From: Leptolyngbya sp. NIES-2104
GTDB lineage: Bacteria > Cyanobacteriota > Cyanobacteriia > Leptolyngbyales > Leptolyngbyaceae
Reading direction: 5' to 3'
NCBI RefSeq assembly: GCF_001485215.1
Contig: NZ_BBWW01000001.1
Span: 2,728,001 to 2,792,000, forward strand
DNA length: 64,000 bases
This document shows positions 28,552-36,549 of this stretch, piece after piece (the stretch's first letter is position 1; each line of letters begins with the position of its first letter). Both the position numbers and the translations under genes were made by a program. Under the pieces are notes generated by a model, which searched no databases, was not told the DNA's origin, and saw only the letters and a program-made list of their open reading frames with translations.

Positions 28552-29166
28552 TCACACGCTTGGGGTTCTCTTCATCGTCCAGTAAGGCAACTGATTCCCA
28601 ACCTTTCCAACGTGCAGAATTTCAAATCCTTGACGCTGATAAAATCCCACTGCACCTTCAGTGGAAGTTTCCAAATAGCAAGGCAACTTTTCGCGATCGG
28701 CACGTTCTAGAATCGGCTGAAGTAACTGTCCACCAATGCCTTGACCTTGATACTGAGATCCAACTCCCAACATGGCTAGATACCAGTGTGGCTCTCGTCG
28801 TTGTCCGCGTTGCATCATTTCTTCAACCATGAATGATATCGCTTGAACAATCCGATCCCAACGCATGTAAAACGGAATCGTCAATGCTCCCGATGCTGCT
28901 AAACGCCACAGTTCAGTCAACGAAAAAGAAGACGCTTCCGGTGGCAACCACATTGCAATGCCTTTCACAGAATCGCTAGTTGTATAGATCTGATTGTGTG
29001 ACTCACAGTAATGAATCAGCTTTAGCGCGATCGCTTGCAGTGCTTTGAGTTTTTCCGCTGGCTCATCTGTCAAAAAGTGCCCAACTACTGGATCACGACT
29101 AAACGCATCACTCAGCGTTTTCGAGGCTTCTAACGTTTGCGATCGCGCCAATTTCACAATTTCCAT
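28552..29166 (-). CDS. GNAT family N-acetyltransferase
   Basis: This is a ~204-residue GNAT-fold acyltransferase. The acetyl-CoA loop is VGSQYQGQGIGGQLL (Q-x-x-G-x-G) and the C-terminal part reads GFYQRQGFEI. The substrate is unknown. The ATG at 29166 has AAGGAG 8 nt upstream. An inverted repeat matching the second operator lies directly before it at 29183, so it probably opens a separately regulated unit within the dev cluster. Confidence 0.88.
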   Translation of the reverse strand: MEIVKLARSQTLEASKTLSDAFSRDPVVGHFLTDEPAEKLKALQAIALKLIHYCESHNQIYTTSDSVKGIAMWLPPEASSFSLTELWRLAASGALTIPFYMRWDRIVQAISFMVEEMMQRGQRREPHWYLAMLGVGSQYQGQGIGGQLLQPILERADREKLPCYLETSTEGAVGFYQRQGFEILHVGKVGNQLPYWTMKRTPSV

Positions 29167-29182
29167 GCTTCTCACTCCTTAA

Positions 29183-29198
29183 ATCGAACGTTCGTTAT
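29183..29198. promoter_or_regulatory. Putative TetR operator 1
   Basis: ATCGAACGTTCGTTAT contains the perfect palindrome CGAACGTTCG and matches 14 of 16 bases at 31045-31060. It lies between devB and the acetyltransferase gene, 17 bp before its ATG. Palindromes of the type AACGAACGTTCGTT are usual TetR-family targets. Confidence 0.65.
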
Positions 29199-29201
29199 CC
29201 A

Positions 29202-30374
29202 TTAGTTCAGCAAAATCGCGGTCTGAACTTGCAAATTAGTCAATCCTGAAACTTGTTGACTTGCTTCCGGCGTGAGGCGAATCTTCACTTCTACCACTCG
29301 TCGATCGAGGTTTTCTCCTGGTTGGTTACTAAATACCTCTTGTTGATTCACTAACAATCCAACCGCCGAAACTTTCCCCTGCAATTCTCCCTCAAAGCCT
29401 TGTCCCGTAATCACTGCATTCTGTCCAACTTTCACATTGGCAATGTCACTCTGATAGACTTCCGCCACAGCAACCATCTGATCATTTTGCGCTAAATCTG
29501 CAATTCCAGAGTTGCTAATCTTTTCACCTGCACGAGTATGAACTTTAAGAATTTGACCTGCGATCGGAGCACGAATGTAAGCTTGTTCGAGTTCCGTTTC
29601 TGCCCGTTTCATTGCCGCGATCGCACTTCTCACTTCTGTTTCAACTGGCTCCACATCCACCGGGCGAACTTCCGCAATTCGATCTAGGTTTGCTCTTGCC
29701 TCACTCAACTGTGCTTCGAGTGAATTCGCAGCTTGATTTTGTTTAACCTGCGCTTGTCTGAGTTGCGATCGCGCCGTATCTAAAGCTAACCGCTTACTGT
29801 CTAAATTAGAAGCTGCGATCGCGCCTTGTTGATAGAGCTTGTTAAATCGATCGAACTCCGCCTGTGCCGTTCTCACTTCAGCTTCCCAGCGGTTGATTTC
29901 TGCTGCTTGAGCCGCAATTTCTCCAGAGCGATCGGCTTGCAACCTCGTAATCGTTGCTTGCTGCGCTTCAATCTCTCCAGACTTTGCGCCTGCTCTGACT
30001 TGTGCTAGTTTTGCTTCTGCAACTCGAACCTGTTCACGCGCTTGATTCAGTGCATCTTGGAGCTTATCGCGTGAATCCAAGATGGCAATCACTTGACCTT
30101 TCTGAACGCGATCGCCTTGTTTGACCAAGATTTGAGAAACGCGATCGCCGTCTAATGCGATCGGTGCAGATAGTTTCACCACTTCAGAAGCAGGCTCAAG
30201 CCGTCCTAGTGCAGCAATTCTTTTCACAGTTGGAGCAGTTTCGACAGGTTGTGCGGCAGGCTTCGGACTAAACTGAGAAACAATATAGAACGATGTTCCA
30301 CCTGTCACTAAAGTTGCAAGTCCAACAACAACCCAGAGACGATTCTTTGGCTTTAGAAAAAGGTCAAGGCTCAT
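29202..30374 (-). CDS. devB: DevB-type membrane fusion (HlyD-like) protein
   Basis: This 390-residue adaptor has an N-terminal membrane anchor (LWVVVGLATLVTGGTSFYIV). A biotinyl-lipoyl half follows (IALDGDRVSQILVKQGDRVQKGQV), then a long coiled coil (about residues 105-225), the second lipoyl half (YIRAPIAGQILKV) and a beta-barrel. It would link DevAC in the inner membrane to an outer-membrane TolC. Its start overlaps the TetR gene by 11 nt, so the regulator and adaptor are translated together. Confidence 0.92.
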   Translation of the reverse strand: MSLDLFLKPKNRLWVVVGLATLVTGGTSFYIVSQFSPKPAAQPVETAPTVKRIAALGRLEPASEVVKLSAPIALDGDRVSQILVKQGDRVQKGQVIAILDSRDKLQDALNQAREQVRVAEAKLAQVRAGAKSGEIEAQQATITRLQADRSGEIAAQAAEINRWEAEVRTAQAEFDRFNKLYQQGAIAASNLDSKRLALDTARSQLRQAQVKQNQAANSLEAQLSEARANLDRIAEVRPVDVEPVETEVRSAIAAMKRAETELEQAYIRAPIAGQILKVHTRAGEKISNSGIADLAQNDQMVAVAEVYQSDIANVKVGQNAVITGQGFEGELQGKVSAVGLLVNQQEVFSNQPGENLDRRVVEVKIRLTPEASQQVSGLTNLQVQTAILLN

Positions 30375-30957
30375 AATTTTTCGGTGTCAGTTGATGTTTC
30401 TCGAAGTACAACGTCAGCATTTCTGACAGTAATTTTGCTTGTGATTGGTAATCGACTCTTCGATGCCCATATAGCTCTTGCATCAACAATCCATCGACCA
30501 AGCTCATCATCAACATCAAGATCTGAGGATCATCAATACCGAGAATGACAGACATTGTTTTTTCGGCTTGGTCACACACTCGTTTGAAGACATCACCCAC
30601 ATCTTTTCCTTCCCGTCGCTGATGTTGGTAAAAGTCCGTCATCAGCAAAGTTTGCTTCAGAAAATAGTCACGATGTTCTTCAAACAATGCAAATCCTGCT
30701 ATCGTTTGCTCGGTCAAATCTTTCCCAGTTAATCGACTAGAGAAATTGAGAATATCAACTTCGCAAAGCTCTTCGACTAACTGTTCAAACAATGCCTCCT
30801 TACTCGGAAAGTAGTGATACAGTGTCCCGGTCGAAACTCCTAATCCTTGGGCAATCTGTCGCATCGTAATCGCGGCATAGCCTTTCTCAGCTAACAAATC
30901 AAACGACTTGAGCAATAGTTCTTTGCGATAGCGATCGTGGTCAACAATCTTAGGCAT
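30364..30957 (-). CDS. TetR/AcrR family transcriptional regulator
   Basis: This 197-residue repressor has an N-terminal helix-turn-helix (ITMRQIAQGLGVSTGTLYHY followed by FPSKEALF) and a helical ligand-binding C-terminal half. It lies at the head of the devB-GNAT-sigma-devCA cluster and overlaps devB. Two near-identical palindromic sites, one upstream of this gene and one before the acetyltransferase, are likely its operators, giving autoregulation plus control of the internal unit. The inducer is unknown. Confidence 0.92.
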   Translation of the reverse strand: MPKIVDHDRYRKELLLKSFDLLAEKGYAAITMRQIAQGLGVSTGTLYHYFPSKEALFEQLVEELCEVDILNFSSRLTGKDLTEQTIAGFALFEEHRDYFLKQTLLMTDFYQHQRREGKDVGDVFKRVCDQAEKTMSVILGIDDPQILMLMMSLVDGLLMQELYGHRRVDYQSQAKLLSEMLTLYFEKHQLTPKNYEP

Positions 30958-31044
30958 ACAGGCGAATTGAGATACCGAATGGTCGATATATTCTATCGTC
31001 CAATCCTTGAGAAACTGCTCCTCGAATGTGAGTCATCTATTTAT

Positions 31045-31060
31045 ATCGAACGCTTGTTAT
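31045..31060. promoter_or_regulatory. Putative TetR operator 2
   Basis: ATCGAACGCTTGTTAT lies about 90 bp upstream of the TetR start, next to a minus-strand -10-like TATAAAT. It differs from operator 1 at two central positions, so the palindrome is imperfect. It is probably the autoregulatory site. Confidence 0.6.
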
Positions 31061-31129
31061 AAATTCTGCCCCATCAATTTCGATTTGTAAACCCCCTTTG
31101 GGGAAAAAGTTGTGGAACTGATTCGCGAT

Positions 31130-31327
31130 CGCGAATCACTACATTGATGTATTGTGACTTTTGCACCGGATGATGGTTGGTCGCTGTTTGATTTGATGAA
31201 TTTACAGCGAGAACTGGAATCAATCCTGGGTAGACCTGTTGATTTACTTGAAAAACGGGATCTCAAAAATCCGTTTCGTCGTTCTGAGGTTCTCCGGACT
31301 CATCAGGTAATTTATGTCGCAAGTTAG
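31130..31327 (+). pseudogene. Decayed MNT-type nucleotidyltransferase (antitoxin-like)
   Basis: Plus-strand sequence from 31154 reads VTFAPDDGWSLFDLMNL, then ILGRPVDLLEK and NPFRRSEVLRTHQVIY before TAG at 31325. This is the C-terminal half of minimal nucleotidyltransferases (MNT) that pair with HEPN toxins. The preceding catalytic region is only partly readable and in another frame (YIDVL at 31143-31157), so a frameshift has occurred. No intact start or GSxAR catalytic motif is present. Confidence 0.75.
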
Positions 31328-31397
31328 CGATCGAGACTATGCCGCCTTGTAGGACATGGTGCAAGCGATCAGACTCATTCAGGAATTTGTTACACCT
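31314..31397 (+). pseudogene. Decayed HEPN-domain gene fragment (toxin-like)
   Basis: ATG 31314 overlaps the MNT remnant. The frame reads MSQVSDRDYAAL, meets TAG at 31350-31352, and continues DMVQAIRLIQEF. That is the usual start of the short HEPN proteins paired with MNT. Similarity ends at about 31397, so both a nonsense codon and a deletion have destroyed it. The overlap arrangement is that of the intact HEPN/MNT module. Confidence 0.7.
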
Positions 31398-31402
31398 TCA
31401 AG

Positions 31403-31807
31403 CTACAGTGACTTGATTAGTTCAAGATTTTCAAATGTCTGTACTCTATCAGCAAGCATTGTTCGCTTCAAAACTCTTGCATAAAAAGGGTGGAAAGATT
31501 CAGGTCGAATGTAAAACAGAATTTCGTCGTATTGATTCAACTTACGATCGAACTCCTGAATAATTATTTCTTCCTCGTCTGGCAGAACTGTATCAGGATG
31601 CTTCTCGTACCACTCATATTGCTCATCAGACTGAAACACGCCATACAGATCAGACAACACCGCCCAATTCACGCCCACTGCTTTACACCGTGACATGAAC
31701 TGCTGAATTCCAGTTTCGGTATAAAGCTGATCGGGTGTGGCAGTGTTACCCAGTTCTTTGAACACTGGATCTTTTTCCTTAGAACAATGAGTGAGATAGA
31801 TCCGCAT
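31403..31807 (-). CDS. Hypothetical protein, DUF6884-like
   Basis: This 134-residue acidic protein has a start, MRIYLTHCSKEKDP, recalling the Cys-Ser-Lys-x-Lys opening of DUF6884/YaaA-like proteins. The central AVLSDLYGVF fits their conserved Ser-x-x-Tyr-Gly segment. The function of that family is unclear. It begins 2 bp after the cysA stop, so it is probably the second gene of that transcript. Confidence 0.6.
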   Translation of the reverse strand: MRIYLTHCSKEKDPVFKELGNTATPDQLYTETGIQQFMSRCKAVGVNWAVLSDLYGVFQSDEQYEWYEKHPDTVLPDEEEIIIQEFDRKLNQYDEILFYIRPESFHPFYARVLKRTMLADRVQTFENLELIKSL

Positions 31808-31809
31808 GA

Positions 31810-32826
31810 TTAAATCGAATAGTACAGCGGAAACGATTTTGCATCTTTCGGCTTGACGTAAACGCGCTGCTCTGGAGAAAGCTTCAATTCATCAAAGCGA
31901 TCGCGGGTTAAATGTGCCGTCACCACCTGACCATCATCGAGCGTCAATTCCGCCTGAATTTCCCAACCTAAGTGAATCAATCGAGACACTCGTGCCGCAA
32001 CCGTTGAACCATTCGGAGACGTTTCGACCACCACATCATGCGGACGCAAGAACATTTCAGGATGAGCCGAATCAAAGCCGTTGTTCTGAAAAATTCGCGA
32101 CGAACTCGGCAACACGTTCACGGGACCAATAAAGCTCATCACAAACGCAGTCGCGGGATGATCATAAACATTCGCAGGCGTTCCGATCTGTTCCACCTTG
32201 CCTTTATTCATCACCACGATTTCATCTGCGACTTCCATCGCTTCTTCTTGGTCATGCGTCACAAACACCGTCGTCACATGCACTTCATCGTGCAGTCGGC
32301 GCAACCAAGCCCGCAGATCTTTCCGAACCTTCGCATCTAGCGCCCCGAACGGTTCATCGAGCAGTAACACTTTCGGTTCAACTGCCAACGCCCGCGCCAG
32401 TGCAATCCGCTGCCGTTGACCCCCGGAAAGTTGAGATGGATAGCGATCGCCCAATCCCGCCAATTGCACCAAATCCAACAGTTCATCGACCCGTTTTTTC
32501 ACCTTATCGGGCGGGTATTTGCGAATTTGCATTCCAAAGGCGATATTCTTTCTGACTGTGAGATGCTTAAAGAGGGCATAGTGTTGGAACACAAAACCAA
32601 TATTGCGGTCCTGCACACTGCGATCGGTAGCATCCTCACCTGTCAAAAAAATTCGACCGGAATCCGGGCTTTCTAATCCTGAGATTAACCGTAGCAGCGT
32701 GGATTTTCCTGACCCCGATGGACCCAACAGCGCGACCAGCGAACCACTCTTAATTTCCAGACTCACCTGCTCGACTGCCTGAAAATTCCCAAAGCGTTTA
32801 GAAACGTCCTGTACTACGATACCCAC
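31810..32826 (-). CDS. cysA: Sulfate/thiosulfate ABC transporter ATP-binding protein
   Basis: This 338-residue ATPase has Walker [10 protein letters not shown], signature [15 protein letters not shown], Walker [13 protein letters not shown] and a His switch in [12 protein letters not shown]-terminal TOBE-like domain follows ([11 protein letters not shown] onwards). The sequence matches CysA, which energises CysT/CysW uptake of sulfate. The permease and binding-protein genes are not in the window, so cysA is separated from its partners. Confidence 0.9.
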   Translation of the reverse strand: MGIVVQDVSKRFGNFQAVEQVSLEIKSGSLVALLGPSGSGKSTLLRLISGLESPDSGRIFLTGEDATDRSVQDRNIGFVFQHYALFKHLTVRKNIAFGMQIRKYPPDKVKKRVDELLDLVQLAGLGDRYPSQLSGGQRQRIALARALAVEPKVLLLDEPFGALDAKVRKDLRAWLRRLHDEVHVTTVFVTHDQEEAMEVADEIVVMNKGKVEQIGTPANVYDHPATAFVMSFIGPVNVLPSSSRIFQNNGFDSAHPEMFLRPHDVVVETSPNGSTVAARVSRLIHLGWEIQAELTLDDGQVVTAHLTRDRFDELKLSPEQRVYVKPKDAKSFPLYYSI

Positions 32827-32910
32827 AGCTAAGCCCTCGAAGCCCGGTTTCCCGATGAGATTACTGTAGTTTTATAGCACAAACTCGCGATCGTTTTCTC
32901 AGTCGCTTCA

Positions 32911-32942
32911 AATAAAAAAAGGTATCTCATCCGAGACACCTT
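32911..32942 (-). terminator. Rho-independent terminator of ribH
   Basis: On the minus strand AAGGTGTCTC and GAGATACCTT pair (one G-U or mismatch) around a 4-nt loop and are followed by TTTTTATTT. It begins 22 bp after the ribH stop. Confidence 0.85.
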
Positions 32943-32963
32943 CAAGTTCAACCACAAAAGCCT

Positions 32964-33533
32964 TTAGTGATGCTCTTCGGCATGGGCAGCCGACAGCGTG
33001 TGATGCGGAATCGAGGACGGTGAGAGCGTGTTACCAAATCCGTTACTTTCTGCACCATTGGGCATCTGGCGCATCAAGCTTGCCATTTCGATCGCGCTCA
33101 TCGCATATTCCCAACCGAGGTTACTCTTGATCCCAGCCCGTTCGAGTGCTTGCTGCATGTTGTCCGTCGTCAGCACTCCGAAGATCACTGGAACGCCCGT
33201 CTGAAAGCTTGCTGCCGCAATTCCTTTCGACACTTCAGACGAAACGTGCTCAAAGTGAGGCGTTTGTCCTTTGATCACAGCACCGAGGCAAATCACTGCG
33301 TCATATCGACCGGTCATCGCCAACCGACGTGCCACCATCGGCAATTCAAACGCACCTGGAACCCAAGCATAATCGACCTGCGAACCCTGCGGATCGGGGT
33401 TAATTCCGTGCCGCTTCAAGCAGTCTTGACACGCCTCAAGCAAGCGCGTCGTTACCAAATCATTAAAGCGACCGACGACGATCGCAAATCGTAGAGCATC
33501 AGTCTGAGAGAACGTTCCTTCAAAAATAGTCAT
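32964..33533 (-). CDS. ribH: 6,7-dimethyl-8-ribityllumazine synthase
   Basis: This 189-residue enzyme makes the lumazine precursor of riboflavin from 5-amino-6-ribitylaminouracil and dihydroxybutanone phosphate. Conserved parts are [39 protein letters not shown] (with the catalytic His) and [16 protein letters not shown]. The C-terminal ~30 residues, ending His-rich (SAAHAEEHH), go beyond the core. It is a single gene with a strong terminator. Confidence 0.95.
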   Translation of the reverse strand: MTIFEGTFSQTDALRFAIVVGRFNDLVTTRLLEACQDCLKRHGINPDPQGSQVDYAWVPGAFELPMVARRLAMTGRYDAVICLGAVIKGQTPHFEHVSSEVSKGIAAASFQTGVPVIFGVLTTDNMQQALERAGIKSNLGWEYAMSAIEMASLMRQMPNGAESNGFGNTLSPSSIPHHTLSAAHAEEHH

Positions 33534-33720
33534 TGTTTAAGTCTGAGTACCAACAAATTCACAGCTATTAAATCATTTCAGCAGAGATTTTCGCTGAATC
33601 CCGGAATATTTCTCCGAGAATTCACTTAAATCTAGCTTGACAACTCTAGCTTTGAATCATGCAGATGACTCGATTTATTTAGAATTTACAGTTGCGTTCG
33701 CAAAGTTTAGGATATCTTCT

Positions 33721-33734
33721 GCGTGTTAACACGC
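33721..33734. promoter_or_regulatory. Perfect 14-bp palindrome between psbZ and ribH
   Basis: GCGTGTTAACACGC is self-complementary over its whole length. It lies about 190 bp upstream of ribH and 66 bp downstream of psbZ. It lacks a loop and a T-tract, so it is more like a protein-binding site than a terminator. The rest of the 266-bp gap shows only a weak GGGGA...TCCCC hairpin at 33763-33786. Confidence 0.35.
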
Positions 33735-33799
33735 AAAATCGTCCAGACGAGCACAAGAAACCGGGGATGAAGCCGAATTCCTCCCCAGTATAGACAGAT

Positions 33800-33988
33800 T
33801 TAGATCACGAGATAATTCAAAACACCCACAGTGATCACTAGAATGAACCAAATGCCTGAACCGAGGTACAGCAACTTTTTGGATGTGTCCCAATTTTGCG
33901 GGGAAGCGTAAGCGACGGGAACGCCGATTACCATTACGAACGAAAAAAGCACTAATGCCAACAGTGCCAGTTGGAAAATAAAGGTCAT
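33800..33988 (-). CDS. psbZ: Photosystem II protein PsbZ (Ycf9)
   Basis: This 62-residue protein has two membrane helices ([20 protein letters not shown] and [20 protein letters not shown]). The connecting [11 protein letters not shown] segment and the length are characteristic of PsbZ. It sits at the periphery of the photosystem II core near CP43 and helps stabilise antenna interactions. It is transcribed alone, divergently from the tRNA nucleotidyltransferase gene. Confidence 0.97.
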   Translation of the reverse strand: MTFIFQLALLALVLFSFVMVIGVPVAYASPQNWDTSKKLLYLGSGIWFILVITVGVLNYLVI

Positions 33989-34091
33989 GTTTCTCTCCCT
34001 AAAACAGCGTTTTTAGTGTCTCAATGTTAAATAACCGAGACGCGATCGAAGTCCTGAATAGTACGTTATCAGAAAAGGCGGACGCGATTCT

Positions 34092-35783
34092 ATGCCCTCT
34101 ATCAATCCAGAACAATCCGCACGAGAGTTGATGTCTTCGCCTGTTCGCACCGTTCGACCGGAGACGACGATCGAGGAAGCCCAGAAGATTTTATTGCGCT
34201 ACGGACATTCAGGATTGCCGATCGTGGATGAGGGTCGATTAGTCGGGATCGTGTCCCGTCGCGATCTCGATATCGCAGCGTATCACGGCTTGAAAGATAC
34301 GCCCGTTAAGAGAATCATGGCAGCGCAGGTGAGAACGATCGAGCCGTCCACGCCACTTTCGGAAATTCAAGGCGTTATGGGAACGTATGACATTGGACGG
34401 CTTCCGGTGATTGATCAAGGTCAACTGGTTGGAATTGTGACGCGCACCGATGTCTTACGAAAACTTCAACCTGTACCGGAAACCTTGCGATTAGAGCGAT
34501 TTGCTGCACCGTTTCAGAAGATTTTTGCGATCGCGTCCCAAGCCGCAGAAGATCGAGGCTGGCATCTTTATCTAGTCGGTGGAGCCGTCAGAGATCTACT
34601 TCTAGCTGATCCCACTGCTGAAGTGGGCTTGAGCGATATCGATTTTGTCGTGGACGGATTTCATCAATCGGCGGAAGTCGGTGCAGGTGTGGAATTAGCG
34701 AAATGTCTCCAGAAGATTTATCCACAGGCGCGACTTGAAATTCACGGGAAATTTCAAACGGCAGCGTTACTCTGGCACAACGATCCCGAACTCGGTTCGC
34801 TTTGGATCGATATTGCAACCGCACGAACTGAATTCTATTTATATCCAGCCGCAAATCCTGAAGTGGAAGCGAGTTCGATTCGACAGGATTTGTATCGTCG
34901 AGATTTTACCGTGAATGCGTTGGCGTTGAGATTAACCAATCCCAGAGCGCATGAGCTTCTTGATTATTTTGGTGGCATTGCAGATTTACGATCGCATCAA
35001 ATTCGCGTTTTGCATCCCAACAGTTTTATCGAAGATCCCACCCGCATTTACCGAGCCGTCCGGTTTGCAGTTCGTTTGGGATTCGAGATCGAGCCGCAAA
35101 CAGAAGCATCTATTCGACATGCGATCGCGTCCGGGCTTTACAATCGACGCGATCGACCCGTTCCCGCTCTCCAAAGTCGCCTCCGCTCCGAACTGAAATA
35201 CATTTTGCAAGCCCGCTACTGGAAACCAGCGATTCAAAAGTTAGCGGATCTTGACGCGCTGGTGTGTATTCATCCGAGTTTGAAGCTCGATCGAGAACTT
35301 TGGCGACAGTTGAAATGGGCAGATCGCTTTCAAAGATTTGATTTAGCGATTCCGCACTGGCAATTACTCCTAGAAGTTTTGATTGCAAAACTCGACGATC
35401 GCGCCACCGTTGCCAAAACGCTCCAACTTCCGCACGATGCGATCGAGCGTTTAACCAAACTGCCTGCGATCGAAGCCGCACTCCAACCTTCTGAGAAACC
35501 GAGCGAAATGGTTCAGTTATTAAAACCGTTCGATTCCGAAACGTTGGCGTTGATTGCTGCACGAGGAGCGCGATCGATTCGTCGATCGATCTATCAATAT
35601 TTCAACGTTTGGTCACAGATCAAACCCCCAATCGACGGCTCAGATTTGAAAACACTGGGCTACAAACCGGGTAAGCAATTCAAACAAATTTTGGAAGAAC
35701 TTCTAGTTCTAACTTTAGATGGCAAGATTTGCGATCGCACTGAAGCCGAACAATATTTAGCCGAACATTACCCGCTAAACTGA
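34092..35783 (+). CDS. CBS-domain tRNA nucleotidyltransferase (CCA- or A-adding)
   Basis: This is a 563-residue protein. Two CBS domains open it (residues 8-65 and 75-125, with VGIVSRRDLDIA and VGIVTRTDVLRK). A class II nucleotidyltransferase head follows: LYLVGGAVRDLLL and the metal-binding DIDFVV. Next come the RRDFTVNALAL-type motif (RRDFTVNALALRL) and the ERxR-like neck. In cyanobacteria CCA addition is often split between an A-adding and a CC-adding enzyme. Which activity this one has cannot be read by eye. The CBS pair suggests control by adenine nucleotides. Confidence 0.88.
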   Translation: MPSINPEQSARELMSSPVRTVRPETTIEEAQKILLRYGHSGLPIVDEGRLVGIVSRRDLDIAAYHGLKDTPVKRIMAAQVRTIEPSTPLSEIQGVMGTYDIGRLPVIDQGQLVGIVTRTDVLRKLQPVPETLRLERFAAPFQKIFAIASQAAEDRGWHLYLVGGAVRDLLLADPTAEVGLSDIDFVVDGFHQSAEVGAGVELAKCLQKIYPQARLEIHGKFQTAALLWHNDPELGSLWIDIATARTEFYLYPAANPEVEASSIRQDLYRRDFTVNALALRLTNPRAHELLDYFGGIADLRSHQIRVLHPNSFIEDPTRIYRAVRFAVRLGFEIEPQTEASIRHAIASGLYNRRDRPVPALQSRLRSELKYILQARYWKPAIQKLADLDALVCIHPSLKLDRELWRQLKWADRFQRFDLAIPHWQLLLEVLIAKLDDRATVAKTLQLPHDAIERLTKLPAIEAALQPSEKPSEMVQLLKPFDSETLALIAARGARSIRRSIYQYFNVWSQIKPPIDGSDLKTLGYKPGKQFKQILEELLVLTLDGKICDRTEAEQYLAEHYPLN

Positions 35784-35810
35784 AAAATGCCCTGATTGCA
35801 AAACTCTCCT

Positions 35811-36455
35811 ATGGCTTCGATCGAACTGGTTTCCCCCGATTCAATTCCAACTGATGCGATCAAATATGACGATCGTGGTTTAGTGCCTGCGATCGTTCAG
35901 GATTATCTCGATGGCACAGTCTTGATGATGGCGTGGATGAACCAAGAATCTTTGCAAAAAACGCTTGCGACTGGAGAAACCTGGTTTTGGAGTCGATCGC
36001 GCCAAGAATTTTGGCACAAGGGCGCAACTTCAGGACACACTCAGAAAGTAAAAGCGGTTCGATACGACTGTGATAGTGATGCTTTGTTAGTGACCGTTGA
36101 GCAGATTGGCGATATTGCTTGTCATACAGGCGCACGAAGTTGTTTTCATCAAGTCGATGGCAACATCTCGCCGCCGCCCGCTGATACATTATCTCAAGTC
36201 TTTTCTGTCGTGTGCGATCGACGTGACAACCCGATCGAAGGCTCTTACACCCGAACCTTATTCGCAGGTGGCGATAACAAAATTCTCAAAAAGATCGGAG
36301 AAGAAGCCGCAGAAGTCGTAATGGCTTGCAAAGACGATGATAAAGATGCGATCGCGGGAGAAGCCGCAGATTTGTTCTATCACACCCTTGTCGCACTCGC
36401 TCACCACAAAGTTGATCTCAAGGCTGTCTACCGCAAGCTACAAGAACGACGTTAG
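35811..36455 (+). CDS. hisIE: Bifunctional phosphoribosyl-AMP cyclohydrolase / phosphoribosyl-ATP pyrophosphatase
   Basis: This ~214-residue enzyme carries out steps two and three of histidine synthesis. The N-terminal HisI half has [25 protein letters not shown] and the zinc cysteines in YDCDSDALL and CHTGARSC. The C-terminal HisE half has [13 protein letters not shown] and the acidic EAADLFYH. The ATG at 35811 gives the better start; an in-frame TTG at 35796 is possible. It lies 27 bp after the tRNA nucleotidyltransferase gene. Confidence 0.95.
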   Translation: MASIELVSPDSIPTDAIKYDDRGLVPAIVQDYLDGTVLMMAWMNQESLQKTLATGETWFWSRSRQEFWHKGATSGHTQKVKAVRYDCDSDALLVTVEQIGDIACHTGARSCFHQVDGNISPPPADTLSQVFSVVCDRRDNPIEGSYTRTLFAGGDNKILKKIGEEAAEVVMACKDDDKDAIAGEAADLFYHTLVALAHHKVDLKAVYRKLQERR

Positions 36456-36461
36456 ATTTCA

Positions 36462-36512
36462 GTCAGTTTCAACTGACTTCGCACTGTTAGCCCCGAATTC
36501 CATTCCGGGGCG
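36462..36512. repeat. Half copy of palindromic repeat (hairpin pair)
   Basis: Two adjacent hairpins occur: AGTCAGTTTCAACTGACT, and GCCCCGAATTC pairing with its mirror up to CCGGGGCG. The second is identical to the right arm of the full element at 61171-61299. It lies between the convergent hisIE and histidine kinase genes and may also stop transcription from both. Confidence 0.75.
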
Positions 36513-36549
36513 AAATCGCAACGTGAGCGAAAAACCTCTCAACACCGTT

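Noticed and set aside
31057-31266. Minus-strand 69-codon ORF upstream of tetR
   Set aside because: It is antisense to the MNT remnant, which reads as a known family on the plus strand.
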